Positions 55,831-64,000 of a DNA stretch of 64,000 nt are shown here, piece by piece. The stretch covers positions 635,336 through 699,335 of the forward strand of contig NZ_LMOB01000001.1 in NCBI RefSeq assembly GCF_001423185.1, in the 5' to 3' direction. Source of the DNA: Plantibacter sp. Leaf314 (GTDB taxonomy: Bacteria > Actinomycetota > Actinomycetes > Actinomycetales > Microbacteriaceae). Positions within the stretch are counted from its first letter, which is position 1; every line of letters begins with the position of its first letter. The notes under the pieces are model-generated. The model did no database searches and was not told the origin of the DNA. It was given only the letters and a program-made list of their open reading frames with translations. Made by a program: the position numbers and the translations under genes.

Positions 55831-56304
55831 TCAGCGACGCGAGAACTCGATCGGGTCCTCGATGAACGGTTCCCACACGGCGCGCTCCGCATCTGAGATC
55901 CGTCGAGGCTTCATGGTCTTCGCGTCGACCATCACGACCGTCGTCGCGGCGCGGGCGTAGAGCGTCTGCGGCTCAGTACCGCGCGGAGAGTAGACCTCGT
56001 AGGCGACCTGCAGGCTGGCTCCCCCGATCTTGCCCATCCAGAGCTGGACGTCGAGCGGATCGCGCTGATACGGGATCGGGGCCAGGTATTCGATCTCCTG
56101 ATGGGCGACGAGCGTGATCGTCTCCGCGTCGAGACTCGCGTCGATGACCGCCGTCGGCGGCGCCTCCTCCGATGCGAGCGTCGGGATCCAGAACACCCTC
56201 ACACGCGCCTCTTCGAGGAGCTTCAGCATGGAGGCGTTGTTCACGTGGTTGAAGGCGTCGAGGTCGCCCCATCGCAACGGGATCGGCACGTGGAGTCTGG
56301 TCAT
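55831..56304 (-). CDS. Hot-dog acyl-CoA thioesterase (YbgC/4HBT type)
   Basis: A 157-residue single hot-dog protein. The conserved active-site segment RWGDLDAFNHVNNASMLKLLEEARV has the Asp and the HVNN motif. The second half keeps the beta-sheet pattern (VQLWMGKIGGASLQVAYEVYS). Substrate unknown; M. tuberculosis has a similar gene (Rv2475c) beside ettA. Confidence 0.92.
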   Translation of the reverse strand: MTRLHVPIPLRWGDLDAFNHVNNASMLKLLEEARVRVFWIPTLASEEAPPTAVIDASLDAETITLVAHQEIEYLAPIPYQRDPLDVQLWMGKIGGASLQVAYEVYSPRGTEPQTLYARAATTVVMVDAKTMKPRRISDAERAVWEPFIEDPIEFSRR

Positions 56305-56346
56305 CGGTGAACCTTCCCTGTTCAGGCTGGTGGGAGACGGACGAGT

Positions 56347-56378
56347 GACGGCCCATCAGCCGGAGCCGATGGGCCGTC
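56347..56378 (-). terminator. Terminator after ettA
   Basis: 11-base arms GACGGCCCATC and GATGGGCCGTC with a ten-base loop containing CCGG, ten bases after the ettA stop. Confidence 0.75.
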
Positions 56379-56388
56379 CTCGTCACAC

Positions 56389-58071
<1,683 letters not shown>

Positions 58072-58139
58072 GTCGCCGTCCAGTCTACGGGCGGACCCGG
58101 CGTTTGCGATGCACGTCGACGGCCATGGCCGTCCGGCCG

Positions 58140-58664
58140 CTACCAGTCGATCGGACGCGTGGCGCCGATGAGGCACCGGCCGGTGTCGAGCAGCGGCACC
58201 ACGGAGGAGTGATACCCCGTCGCCGGCCCGTTCTGCCCCAGGATGCACTGTCCCTGCCACCGGATCGAGAACTGGATCGAGTCCGCCGGCTCACCGATGC
58301 TCGTGGTGTCGGAGGAGACCTCCATCTCCGCCTTCGGGAACCCTGCCGCCACGAGCCCGTCGATGATGGCCTGGCCTCCGGCAGCCGGATTCGCCGCCAG
58401 GGTGGCCGCGTTCACGGTGTCGAAGAACGGCAGGTTGTCGGCGGCGGTACCCTCCGGCTGCAGCACGGGTGCCGCTGCCGGTGTCTCGGTGGGCGTCGGC
58501 GCCTGGGTCGCCGTGGGCGTCGGGACGGGCGCAGGCTGCGCGCAGCCGGTCAGGCCGAGACCGAGGGCACCGAGCACCACGACCACGCCGAGTCCGATGG
58601 ACGACGAGCGACGACGGACCGGGCTGACGACGGAGGCGGGGCGATCACGAAGGCTCTTCTGCAC
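58140..58664 (-). CDS. Secreted lipoprotein of unknown function
   Basis: A 174-residue lipoprotein: basic N-terminus, hydrophobic helix, lipobox LGLTGCAQ near residue 41, a Pro/Thr/Ala-rich linker (TPTATQAPTPTETPAAAP) that probably spans the wall, and a globular part of about 100 residues with two Cys (CILGQNG and RCLIGA). The start, GTG at 58664, leaves 22 bases after the SSB stop; upstream in-frame sequence is low-complexity. It resembles DUF6993-type lipoproteins but I am not certain. Confidence 0.72.
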   Translation of the reverse strand: MQKSLRDRPASVVSPVRRRSSSIGLGVVVVLGALGLGLTGCAQPAPVPTPTATQAPTPTETPAAAPVLQPEGTAADNLPFFDTVNAATLAANPAAGGQAIIDGLVAAGFPKAEMEVSSDTTSIGEPADSIQFSIRWQGQCILGQNGPATGYHSSVVPLLDTGRCLIGATRPIDW

Positions 58665-58686
58665 GTCGAGCAGTCTACGCGGCGCG

Positions 58687-59142
58687 TCAGAACGGCGTGT
58701 CCTGGGGCGGAGCCGGGGCCCACGCCGCCGGCGCTCCGGCCACCGCCGGTCCTGCCGGAGATCCCTCCGCGCTCGACTCGCTCGCGCCGGACGACTCCGC
58801 AGCGGCTCTCGGCTGCCAGGAGATGTCCGAGCCGAGGTGATCGGCTTCGATGTCGACCGAGGTCCCGCGTCGTTCACCCTGCTCCCAGTCGCGGATCCGG
58901 AGTCTCCCCAGCACGATGACGCGTTGGCCCTTCACCAGTGACTCGGTGGCCGCGGTCGCCAGGCCCCGGAAGGCGCTCACCGTGTACCAGTTCGTCTCCT
59001 GCGCGACCCACGTGCCCTGCTTCTGGTCGTAGCGACGTTGCTGGCACGCGAGACGGAAGCTCGTGATGTCCAGCCCGGAGGCGGTGCGGTGGTGCTTCGG
59101 TTCCGTCGCGACGTGTCCGCAGACGGTGATCTGGTCGTTCAT
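58687..59142 (-). CDS. Single-stranded DNA-binding protein paralogue (SsbB-like)
   Basis: A 151-residue OB-fold protein: ITVCGHVATEPKHHRTASGLDITSFRLACQQRRYD, WYTVSAFRGLATAATESLVKGQRVIVLGRLRIRDWE. A Gly/Ala/Ser-rich tail ends PPQDTPF, a weaker version of the acidic DDDIPF tip that recruits partners. The main ssb normally lies with rpsF/rpsR, so this is likely the second copy, placed beside ettA as in M. tuberculosis (Rv2478c, from memory). Confidence 0.9.
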   Translation of the reverse strand: MNDQITVCGHVATEPKHHRTASGLDITSFRLACQQRRYDQKQGTWVAQETNWYTVSAFRGLATAATESLVKGQRVIVLGRLRIRDWEQGERRGTSVDIEADHLGSDISWQPRAAAESSGASESSAEGSPAGPAVAGAPAAWAPAPPQDTPF

Positions 59143-59151
59143 CTGATCCTC

Positions 59152-59412
59152 TCAGCTCGGTGTCTCGATCCATTCGGCGGACCGGGCGTGCGTCCGGAGC
59201 GGGTCCGTGCCGTTCACCGCCCCGGACGCACCATCAGCCTCTCCGATCACGAGCGCCCACAGCTCGGCCATCCGCAGTCGGTCGACGTCCACAACCGTCG
59301 GTGCGCCTGTGGAGGACGCTCGCACGAATCCGCCGAGCCCGATGTCGGTGGTCGGCCATACGCTGACCAGTACCAGCCGGCACTCGCCGGGAGGCCGCGC
59401 CGATCGATACAC
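59152..59412 (-). CDS. Small unknown protein upstream of ssb paralogue
   Basis: Possibly 86 residues from a GTG at 59412, ending 9 bases before ssb. Third positions are strongly G/C and the product has a regular VDVDRLRMAELWALVIGEADG helix, but no family is recognised, the ribosome site is weak, and its start lies 11 bases from the divergent start at 59424. Real status uncertain. Confidence 0.4.
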   Translation of the reverse strand: MYRSARPPGECRLVLVSVWPTTDIGLGGFVRASSTGAPTVVDVDRLRMAELWALVIGEADGASGAVNGTDPLRTHARSAEWIETPS

Positions 59413-59423
59413 GAGGAGTCCCC

Positions 59424-59624
59424 ATGCCCAACGCACTGAGCATCCGTCCCGGGTACTGGCGCGTGACGAGCGCCGACGGCCGCGTCCTCGGCAACATCGA
59501 GGCCGTCGGTGCCGACGGCGGCGCCGAGTACCGCGCCAGTCGGTTCCGCCCCGCAGTACTCGCCTACGCTCCACTCGGCAGTTTCACCGATCTTGCGGTC
59601 GCGATCGACGCGTTCCGCAGCTGA
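59424..59624 (+). CDS. Small protein of unknown function
   Basis: A 66-residue soluble protein preceded by GAGGAG at five bases. It reads like a compact beta/alpha fold (PGYWRVTSADGRVLGNIEAV ... FTDLAVAIDAFRS). No family recognised. Confidence 0.6.
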   Translation: MPNALSIRPGYWRVTSADGRVLGNIEAVGADGGAEYRASRFRPAVLAYAPLGSFTDLAVAIDAFRS

Positions 59625-59703
59625 TTTCGGGCACGAGAGCGGATCCCGGCGCCCGCGGGGCGTCGTCCGCGTTCACGCCCGAACGAGGGGTAACGTTCGG
59701 CGC

Positions 59704-60417
59704 ATGCAATGGTGGAATGATCTCGTCGAGTGGGTGACCTCTTCAGAGGTCCGCCCCATGCTGTTCGCTGCGGCCCTCTTCATCGTGGCCGTCGTGGTGT
59801 CCTCCCTCGTCGCCGCCGGCGCCAGTCGTCGTGCGCTCCGCGGCATCGTCGATCAGCGCGATCGCGAGCAGAAGCATGCGGCCATCATGGCGCTCGTCGA
59901 TGCAGCCACGGAGGCGAGCGTCTGGAACTCGCTCACCCCGCAGGAGCAGGTGCTGAGCGATCGCGCGGTCGCGCAGACCGACACCCTCGTCCGGCTCAGC
60001 CCGGTCAAGGGCGCTGCGGTCGCCGCGGACTGGGCCAACCACCAGCTGCACGAGATGAAACGCAACTCCGCGACCTACGGATACGAGCTCGACCCCGTGG
60101 TCGAGGAATTCCGTGACCGTCTCGTCGAGTGGTCGAAGAAGCCGGCGCGGGCACGGAAGGACTTCGAGGCGGACCTCCGTCGTTGGCGAGCCGAGTCGGC
60201 AGGGTCGGAGCAGGCCCTGATCGCCGAGCAGGAGTCCTGGGTCGCCAAGCAGCACCACGAGCAGTACGCCGAGGTCAAGCCGGCGGCCACCGCAGGATCT
60301 CGGCCCGGAGACATCACCCGCTCCACCGGCGGCACGATCAACACCAGCACCACGCAGCGCATCATCGACGACGTCAAGGTCCTGGAAGCCGAGCGCAAGC
60401 CGTCCAGCGTCAGCTGA
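59704..60417 (+). CDS. Membrane-anchored coiled-coil protein, unknown
   Basis: A 237-residue protein with one N-terminal helix (MLFAAALFIVAVVVSSLVAAG, about 19-39), followed by a mostly helical cytoplasmic domain with charged heptads (EEFRDRLVEWSKKPARARKDFEADLRRWRAE) and a Thr/Ser-rich C-terminus. The ATG at 59704 follows a short G-rich stretch. Convergent with nadE and followed by a terminator. Function unknown. Confidence 0.78.
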   Translation: MQWWNDLVEWVTSSEVRPMLFAAALFIVAVVVSSLVAAGASRRALRGIVDQRDREQKHAAIMALVDAATEASVWNSLTPQEQVLSDRAVAQTDTLVRLSPVKGAAVAADWANHQLHEMKRNSATYGYELDPVVEEFRDRLVEWSKKPARARKDFEADLRRWRAESAGSEQALIAEQESWVAKQHHEQYAEVKPAATAGSRPGDITRSTGGTINTSTTQRIIDDVKVLEAERKPSSVS

Positions 60418-60438
60418 CGCCCAGACCACACTGGAGAA

Positions 60439-60470
60439 CGGCGGCCCGATCATCCGATCGGGCCGCCGTC
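60439..60470. terminator. Bidirectional terminator between the membrane protein gene and nadE
   Basis: A 14-base-pair stem (ACGGCGGCCCGATC and complement) with loop ATCC, lying between convergent genes. Confidence 0.87.
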
Positions 60471-60490
60471 TTCATCTCAGGGGAACCGGC

Positions 60491-61312
60491 TCAATGCCAC
60501 CAGGTGTCGAACTTGCTCACCGGGAGCTGGCGCTTGTGCTCGGTGCTCGCGTAGCGACCCTCGATCGCTTCTGCGGCCGCAGCATCGATGTCGTGCCCCT
60601 CGAGGAAGTCGTCGATCTGCTGGTAGCTGAGGCCCAGGTTGTCCTCGTCGGTCTGCCCGGGTGTCCCGTCGAGCAGATCGGCGGTGGGAGCCTTCAGGTA
60701 CAACCGCTCCGGCGCCTCCAGCGACTCCAGGAGCGAGCGTCCCTGACGCTTCGACAACCCGCTCAGCGGCAGGACGTCGGCACCGCCGTCGCCGAACTTG
60801 GTGAAGAAGCCGGTGACCGCCTCCGCCGCATGGTCCGTGCCGACGACCAGGAGTCCCTGCTGTCCGGCGATCGCGTACTGCGCGACCATCCGAGCCCGCG
60901 CCTTCGCGTTCCCCTTCACGAAGTCGCTGAGCGGCTGCCCGGTGGCGTCGGCGAACTCAGCCTCGAAGCCGTCCACCGCCCGCTGGATGTTGAACACGAT
61001 CGACTCGTCGGGGCGGATGAACGACAGGGCGAGCTGGGCGTCCTCCTCGTCGTGCTGCACGGCGTAGGGCAGCCGTACGGCGACGAACCGCGCGTCGCCA
61101 CCCTCAGCCCGGACCTCCTCGGCCGCGAGCTGGCACAACCTCCCGGCGAGCGAGGAGTCCTGCCCGCCACTGATCCCGAGGACGAACCCCTTCGTGTGCG
61201 TGGCCTGCAGGTAGGACTTCAGGAAGTCGATCCGCGAACGGATCTCCGCCGCCGGGTCGATCGTGGGGCTGACATGGAGTTCCGCAATGATGCGGGCCTG
61301 GATCTCGCGCAT
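60491..61312 (-). CDS. nadE: NH3-dependent NAD synthetase NadE
   Basis: A 273-residue enzyme that amidates deamido-NAD to NAD, using ammonia. The ATP pyrophosphatase loop is [13 protein letters not shown] near residue 45, followed by [34 protein letters not shown]. There is no N-terminal glutaminase domain, unlike M. tuberculosis. Works downstream of NadD (6645-7262). Confidence 0.96.
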   Translation of the reverse strand: MREIQARIIAELHVSPTIDPAAEIRSRIDFLKSYLQATHTKGFVLGISGGQDSSLAGRLCQLAAEEVRAEGGDARFVAVRLPYAVQHDEEDAQLALSFIRPDESIVFNIQRAVDGFEAEFADATGQPLSDFVKGNAKARARMVAQYAIAGQQGLLVVGTDHAAEAVTGFFTKFGDGGADVLPLSGLSKRQGRSLLESLEAPERLYLKAPTADLLDGTPGQTDEDNLGLSYQQIDDFLEGHDIDAAAAEAIEGRYASTEHKRQLPVSKFDTWWH

Positions 61313-61403
61313 GCGACCAGGCTACTCGTTCTCCTGCGACCGACACGGAACTCCGAGGCACCCGCAACACGCTGGAAACACCGGCCGGCTGACCAGGTGA
61401 CGG

Positions 61404-61754
61404 TCAGGCCCACCCGAGCTCGTGCAGGCGGTCGTCGTCGATGCCGTAGAAGTGGGCTATCTCGTGGACGAGGGTGGTGTGGATCTCGTCGGCGAGTTCG
61501 TCCAACGACTCGCACGCGGCCAGATGCGGCTCCCGGTAGACGATGATCCGATCCGGCATCTCGCCGAAGCCGTAGCGGTCTCGTTCCGTCAGGGCCACGC
61601 CGTCGTAGAGGCCCAGGGTGTCGAGCGTGCCGTTCTCAGGGCGATCCTCGACGACGAAGACGACGTTGTCGAGCCCGTCCACCATCTCATCGGGCAAGCG
61701 GTCGAGTTCCTCGACGACCAGCGCCTCGAACGCCTCGGTGTCCAACTCCAGCAT
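61404..61754 (-). CDS. Zincin-like metallopeptidase family protein
   Basis: A 116-residue protein with the short zinc motif VHEIAHFYGIDDDRLHELGW near the C-terminus (HExxHxxGxxD). A DUF1025-type domain of unknown biological role. The ATG at 61754 begins MLELDTEAFEALVVEELDRLP; the frame continues upstream across tRNA-His, which cannot be coding. nadE lies 92 bases downstream. Confidence 0.9.
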   Translation of the reverse strand: MLELDTEAFEALVVEELDRLPDEMVDGLDNVVFVVEDRPENGTLDTLGLYDGVALTERDRYGFGEMPDRIIVYREPHLAACESLDELADEIHTTLVHEIAHFYGIDDDRLHELGWA

Positions 61755-61814
61755 GCCTGTGCTCCCCGGATACGACAGAAGCCGGAGGAGTCCTCCGGCT
61801 TCTGTACGACATGG

Positions 61815-61888
61815 GGTGAGTAACGGGGCTTGAACCCGCGACCTCCTGGACCACAACCAGGCGCTCTGCCAACTGAGCTATACCCACC
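61815..61888 (-). tRNA. tRNA-His (GTG anticodon)
   Basis: Minus strand: extra G(-1), acceptor GTGGGTA pairing with TACTCAC, and discriminator C opposite G(-1). Anticodon stem CCTGG/CCAGG with loop TTGTGGT gives GTG. CCA follows in the DNA (61812-61814). Confidence 0.96.
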
Positions 61889-61937
61889 ATGCGACCTGTT
61901 CCGCGGAGACCGCGTCACAAGCGACTGGACGAGTCTA

Positions 61938-62558
61938 TTACATGTTCGGGGCGTATCGTGACACGACCGCCTCCGAAACCTGCTTCGCGTCGTCCGAGCT
62001 CGGGCCGGGCAGGTCGACGAACAGCGCACCGCGGTAGTACGCGAGCTCCCGGACCGACTCCAGGATGTCCGCCAGCGCGCGGTGACCACCGTGCTTCGAC
62101 GGGGCGTTGAAGTACACCCGCGGGTACCAGCGGCGGGCGAGCTCCTTGATGGAGGAGACGTCGACGTTGCGATAGTGCAGGTGCGCGTCGAGACGCGGCA
62201 TGTAGCGGGCGAGGAACGCACGGTCCGTTCCGATGGTGTTGCCGGCCAAGGGCGCCTTCGACTCGTCGGGCACGAACCGCTGGATGTACTCGATCACCTG
62301 GAACTCCGCGTCGGCGACACTCACGCCGTTCGGGATCTCCTCGAGGAGCCCCGAGGTCTGGTGCATGTTCGTGACGAACTCGCCCATGTTGTCGAGCGCC
62401 GACTGGTCGGGCTTGATGACGACCGAGTAGCCCGGATCGAGGATGTTCAATTCGAAGTCGGTGATCACGACGGCGATCTCGACGAGTTCGTCGACCTCCA
62501 GCTCGAGTCCGGTCATCTCGCAGTCGATCCAGACCAATCGGTCCCCAGCTGTGCTCAT
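61938..62558 (-). CDS. orn: Oligoribonuclease
   Basis: A 206-residue DEDDh exonuclease that degrades 2-5 nt RNA and pGpG. Asp12 and Glu14 in WIDCEMTGLE; further acidic residues in GTDRAFLARYMP and the His/Asp at KHGGHRALADI. tRNA-His lies downstream. Confidence 0.97.
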   Translation of the reverse strand: MSTAGDRLVWIDCEMTGLELEVDELVEIAVVITDFELNILDPGYSVVIKPDQSALDNMGEFVTNMHQTSGLLEEIPNGVSVADAEFQVIEYIQRFVPDESKAPLAGNTIGTDRAFLARYMPRLDAHLHYRNVDVSSIKELARRWYPRVYFNAPSKHGGHRALADILESVRELAYYRGALFVDLPGPSSDDAKQVSEAVVSRYAPNM

Positions 62559-62610
62559 GGGTCGAGTCTACTCAGCACCGCCGACGCGGCCGCTTCCGTA
62601 GACTCGAGCG

Positions 62611-62829
62611 GTGATCATCGCCGTCTCCGTCCTCCTGCTCATCAACGGTGTCTACAACGTCGTCGTCTGGCCGCGGTTCCTGAAGCGCATCACCGCCGAC
62701 CCGCGCGCACGCGACGCGCAGGGTCGCGGCACCACCTTCCTCCGCGTGCACGTCATCCTCATCAGCATCGCCCTCGTCCTCGCCGCCCTGTCACTCGTGG
62801 CCGGCGTCCTCGGCATCGTCGTCGGCTGA
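62611..62829 (+). CDS. SCO4848-family small membrane protein
   Basis: A 72-residue protein from a GTG, with two membrane helices and a conserved loop GVYNVVVWPRFLKRITADPRARDAQGRGT. It resembles the SCO4848 family of actinobacteria, function unknown. Confidence 0.85.
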   Translation: MIIAVSVLLLINGVYNVVVWPRFLKRITADPRARDAQGRGTTFLRVHVILISIALVLAALSLVAGVLGIVVG

Positions 62830-62872
62830 CCCCCGTCGGCGCCCCTCCGAGCGCCCCTGAGCGGAGCGTCGC

Positions 62873-63889
62873 TCATACAGCGGAGGCGCGGAGACGACTC
62901 CGGGTCATGAGGATCCGCGGAGCCGTGTACAAACGCGGAATCCGGCGCGTCAGCCGCCAGACGACCAGGCTCGACACCACCGCGAGCGTCGCGACCACCG
63001 GCGGCAGGACCGCCTGGACGGGCGCGGGCACCTCGGGAAGCAGGAGCAGCGCCCTGGTGATCCCTCCGATGACCAGCACGTGGATCACGAAGACCGGGAG
63101 GCTGTGACGCCCCACCGACTGCAGGATCCGGGCAACCGACGTCCCGTCGATGGCGCGGAGCGCCAGCACGGTGGCGAGGATGGCCGGGACACCGAGCGCC
63201 GTCAGCACGCCGGGCACGTGGTCGAGGTCGACCGCGAAGATCAGCCCGGAAGCGAGGACCACGGCGGCGAGGAGGCCGGCAGCGACGAACGGGCGACGGC
63301 GCTCGGCCAGAGCGACGATCCGTCGACGCCCGTGCAGACCCAGCAGGAAGAAGAAGAGGTAGCCGGCAGCGCGCTGATAGCTCCCACTCTCACTCCCGAG
63401 GGCACCCAGGGCGACGGCCGACAGGACGGCGGCTCCCGACAACTGCACCCAGACGGGCACTCTGCCGTTCATCACCTTGCCGACGACGAGGTAGAGGGCG
63501 AGCGCCTGCAGGAACCAGAAGATGCCGGTCGGCCAGACCGGGCTGATGAGCACGACGCCCGGGTCGGCGTAGTGCGGGAACGAATCGATCGGGAGGAGCG
63601 AGAACCAGGCGAACCGGATCACCGTCCACACCAGGATCATCCAGAGCAGCAGTGCGAGCCTGCGGTCCCAGAGGTCCCTCCACGACCGGTCGACGATCCG
63701 GATGGCGAGCATCCCGGAGAGCGCGAAGAACAACGGCATGCGAATGGCGAGCGCCAGCTGCGACAGGACGTACCAGACCGGGGAGGACACCCCCTCCTCG
63801 ACGAGGATCATCGTCGCGTGGCCGAGTGCGACGAGGACGACGGCGAACCCGCGGGCGGTGTCGAACCATGGAATTCGGTCTGTAGTCAT
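62873..63889 (-). CDS. Acyltransferase-3 family membrane protein
   Basis: A 338-residue protein with about ten helices. N-terminus IPWFDTARGFAVVLVALGHATM contains the family's conserved Arg and catalytic His, followed by MPLFFALSGMLAIR. There is no extra SGNH domain, unlike the one at 27623-29827. It probably acylates a sugar or lipid; acceptor unknown. It seems to start without a ribosome site behind an AT-rich promoter. Confidence 0.88.
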   Translation of the reverse strand: MTTDRIPWFDTARGFAVVLVALGHATMILVEEGVSSPVWYVLSQLALAIRMPLFFALSGMLAIRIVDRSWRDLWDRRLALLLWMILVWTVIRFAWFSLLPIDSFPHYADPGVVLISPVWPTGIFWFLQALALYLVVGKVMNGRVPVWVQLSGAAVLSAVALGALGSESGSYQRAAGYLFFFLLGLHGRRRIVALAERRRPFVAAGLLAAVVLASGLIFAVDLDHVPGVLTALGVPAILATVLALRAIDGTSVARILQSVGRHSLPVFVIHVLVIGGITRALLLLPEVPAPVQAVLPPVVATLAVVSSLVVWRLTRRIPRLYTAPRILMTRSRLRASAV

Positions 63890-63890
63890 A

Positions 63891-63927
63891 AATACTAATA
63901 TATAGTATTCGCGACTGCGTGACCAAA
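63891..63927 (-). promoter_or_regulatory. AT-rich leaderless-type promoter with palindrome
   Basis: Minus strand: TTTGGT (63922-63927), 17-base gap, TATATA (63899-63904), ending nine bases before the ATG (63889). AATACTA (63891-63897) and TAGTATT (63903-63909) form a perfect 7-base inverted repeat around the -10. No Shine-Dalgarno fits, so leaderless translation and repression at the -10 are both plausible. Confidence 0.5.
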
Positions 63928-63964
63928 CGGGATGGCACGCGCCGTGCGGTATCGTTGGATGCCC

Positions 63965-64000
63965 GCCTCCGTAGCTCAGGGGATAGAGCAGGAGCCTTCT
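63965..64000 (+). tRNA. tRNA-Arg (TCT anticodon), 5' part; continues outside window
   Basis: Acceptor 5' side GCCTCCG, D arm GCTCAGGGGATAGAGC, anticodon 5' stem GGAGC and loop CTTCT, giving anticodon TCT for Arg. The 3' half is off-window. Confidence 0.85.

Overview
This 64-kb window is chromosomal DNA of a high-GC actinobacterium, most likely a member of the family Microbacteriaceae. The genus cannot be fixed from the sequence alone. Reasons: strong G/C bias at third codon positions, many GTG starts and ATGA/GTGA start-stop overlaps, a translational-type isoleucine T-box before ileS, a Dps/GlbO/mycothiol-reductase gene set, and gene order that (from memory) follows the Mycobacterium tuberculosis Rv2420c-Rv2478c backbone: rsfS, nadD, proA, proB, obg, rpmA, rplU, rne, ndk, DUF4233, folC, valS, clpX, clpP2, clpP1, tig, then a Nei-type glycosylase, rpiB, an Rv2466c-like protein, pepN, glbO, a thioesterase, ettA and an SSB paralogue. 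No insertion sequence, prophage, CRISPR array or conjugative element was seen.

Layout. 1-2.1 kb: the 3' end of a type III polyketide synthase coupled to a methyltransferase and a flavin monooxygenase, resembling Streptomyces srsABC phenolic-lipid operons. 2.2-4.7 kb: a DHA2 drug exporter divergent from an aldo/keto reductase, then tRNA-Ala(GGC). 4.9-12 kb (minus strand): rsfS, a coiled-coil membrane protein of unknown role, nadD, a small membrane protein, proA, proB, obg, rpmA and rplU, with a good promoter ahead of rplU. 12.2-21.6 kb: DUF4031 protein, RNase E/G, a VKOR protein, then the ileS-folC-DUF4233-ndk operon under an isoleucine T-box. 21.6-29.8 kb: a TetR regulator divergent from a four-gene, fully overlapping peptide-type ABC importer, then a large acyltransferase-SGNH protein. 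30-35.3 kb: archaeal-type ValRS, a GNAT protein, an unknown small protein and an M3 oligopeptidase. 35.4-40.4 kb: clpX, clpP2, clpP1 (with a ClgR-like box), a TPR protein, trigger factor and tRNA-Pro(TGG).

40.5-46 kb: tRNA-Gly(TCC), a small membrane protein, a gamma-carbonic-anhydrase-like protein, Dps, an amidohydrolase, a Nei-family glycosylase, RpiB and an Rv2466c-like reductase. 46.2-54.1 kb (plus strand): PepN, a NarL-type two-component system, MscS coupled to truncated haemoglobin, and a flavin dehydrogenase. 54.1-64 kb: a conserved unknown, two hot-dog thioesterases, EttA, a lipoprotein, an SSB paralogue, several small unknowns, NadE, a zincin-like protein, tRNA-His(GTG), oligoribonuclease, an SCO4848-type membrane protein, a second acyltransferase and the start of tRNA-Arg(TCT).

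Functionally the window is mostly housekeeping: translation (two tRNA synthetases, two ribosomal proteins, Obg, RsfS, EttA, trigger factor), protein turnover (ClpXP, PepN, M3 peptidase), RNA decay (RNase E/G, Orn), and proline, NAD and folate metabolism. Accessory elements are inserted between conserved blocks. I found no clearly new multi-gene system. The best follow-up points are the srs-like operon with a non-homologous methyltransferase, the T-box, the ClgR-like box, the single-cysteine CPWA reductase, the unknown gene between rsfS and nadD, and the AT-rich, apparently leaderless promoter near the right edge.
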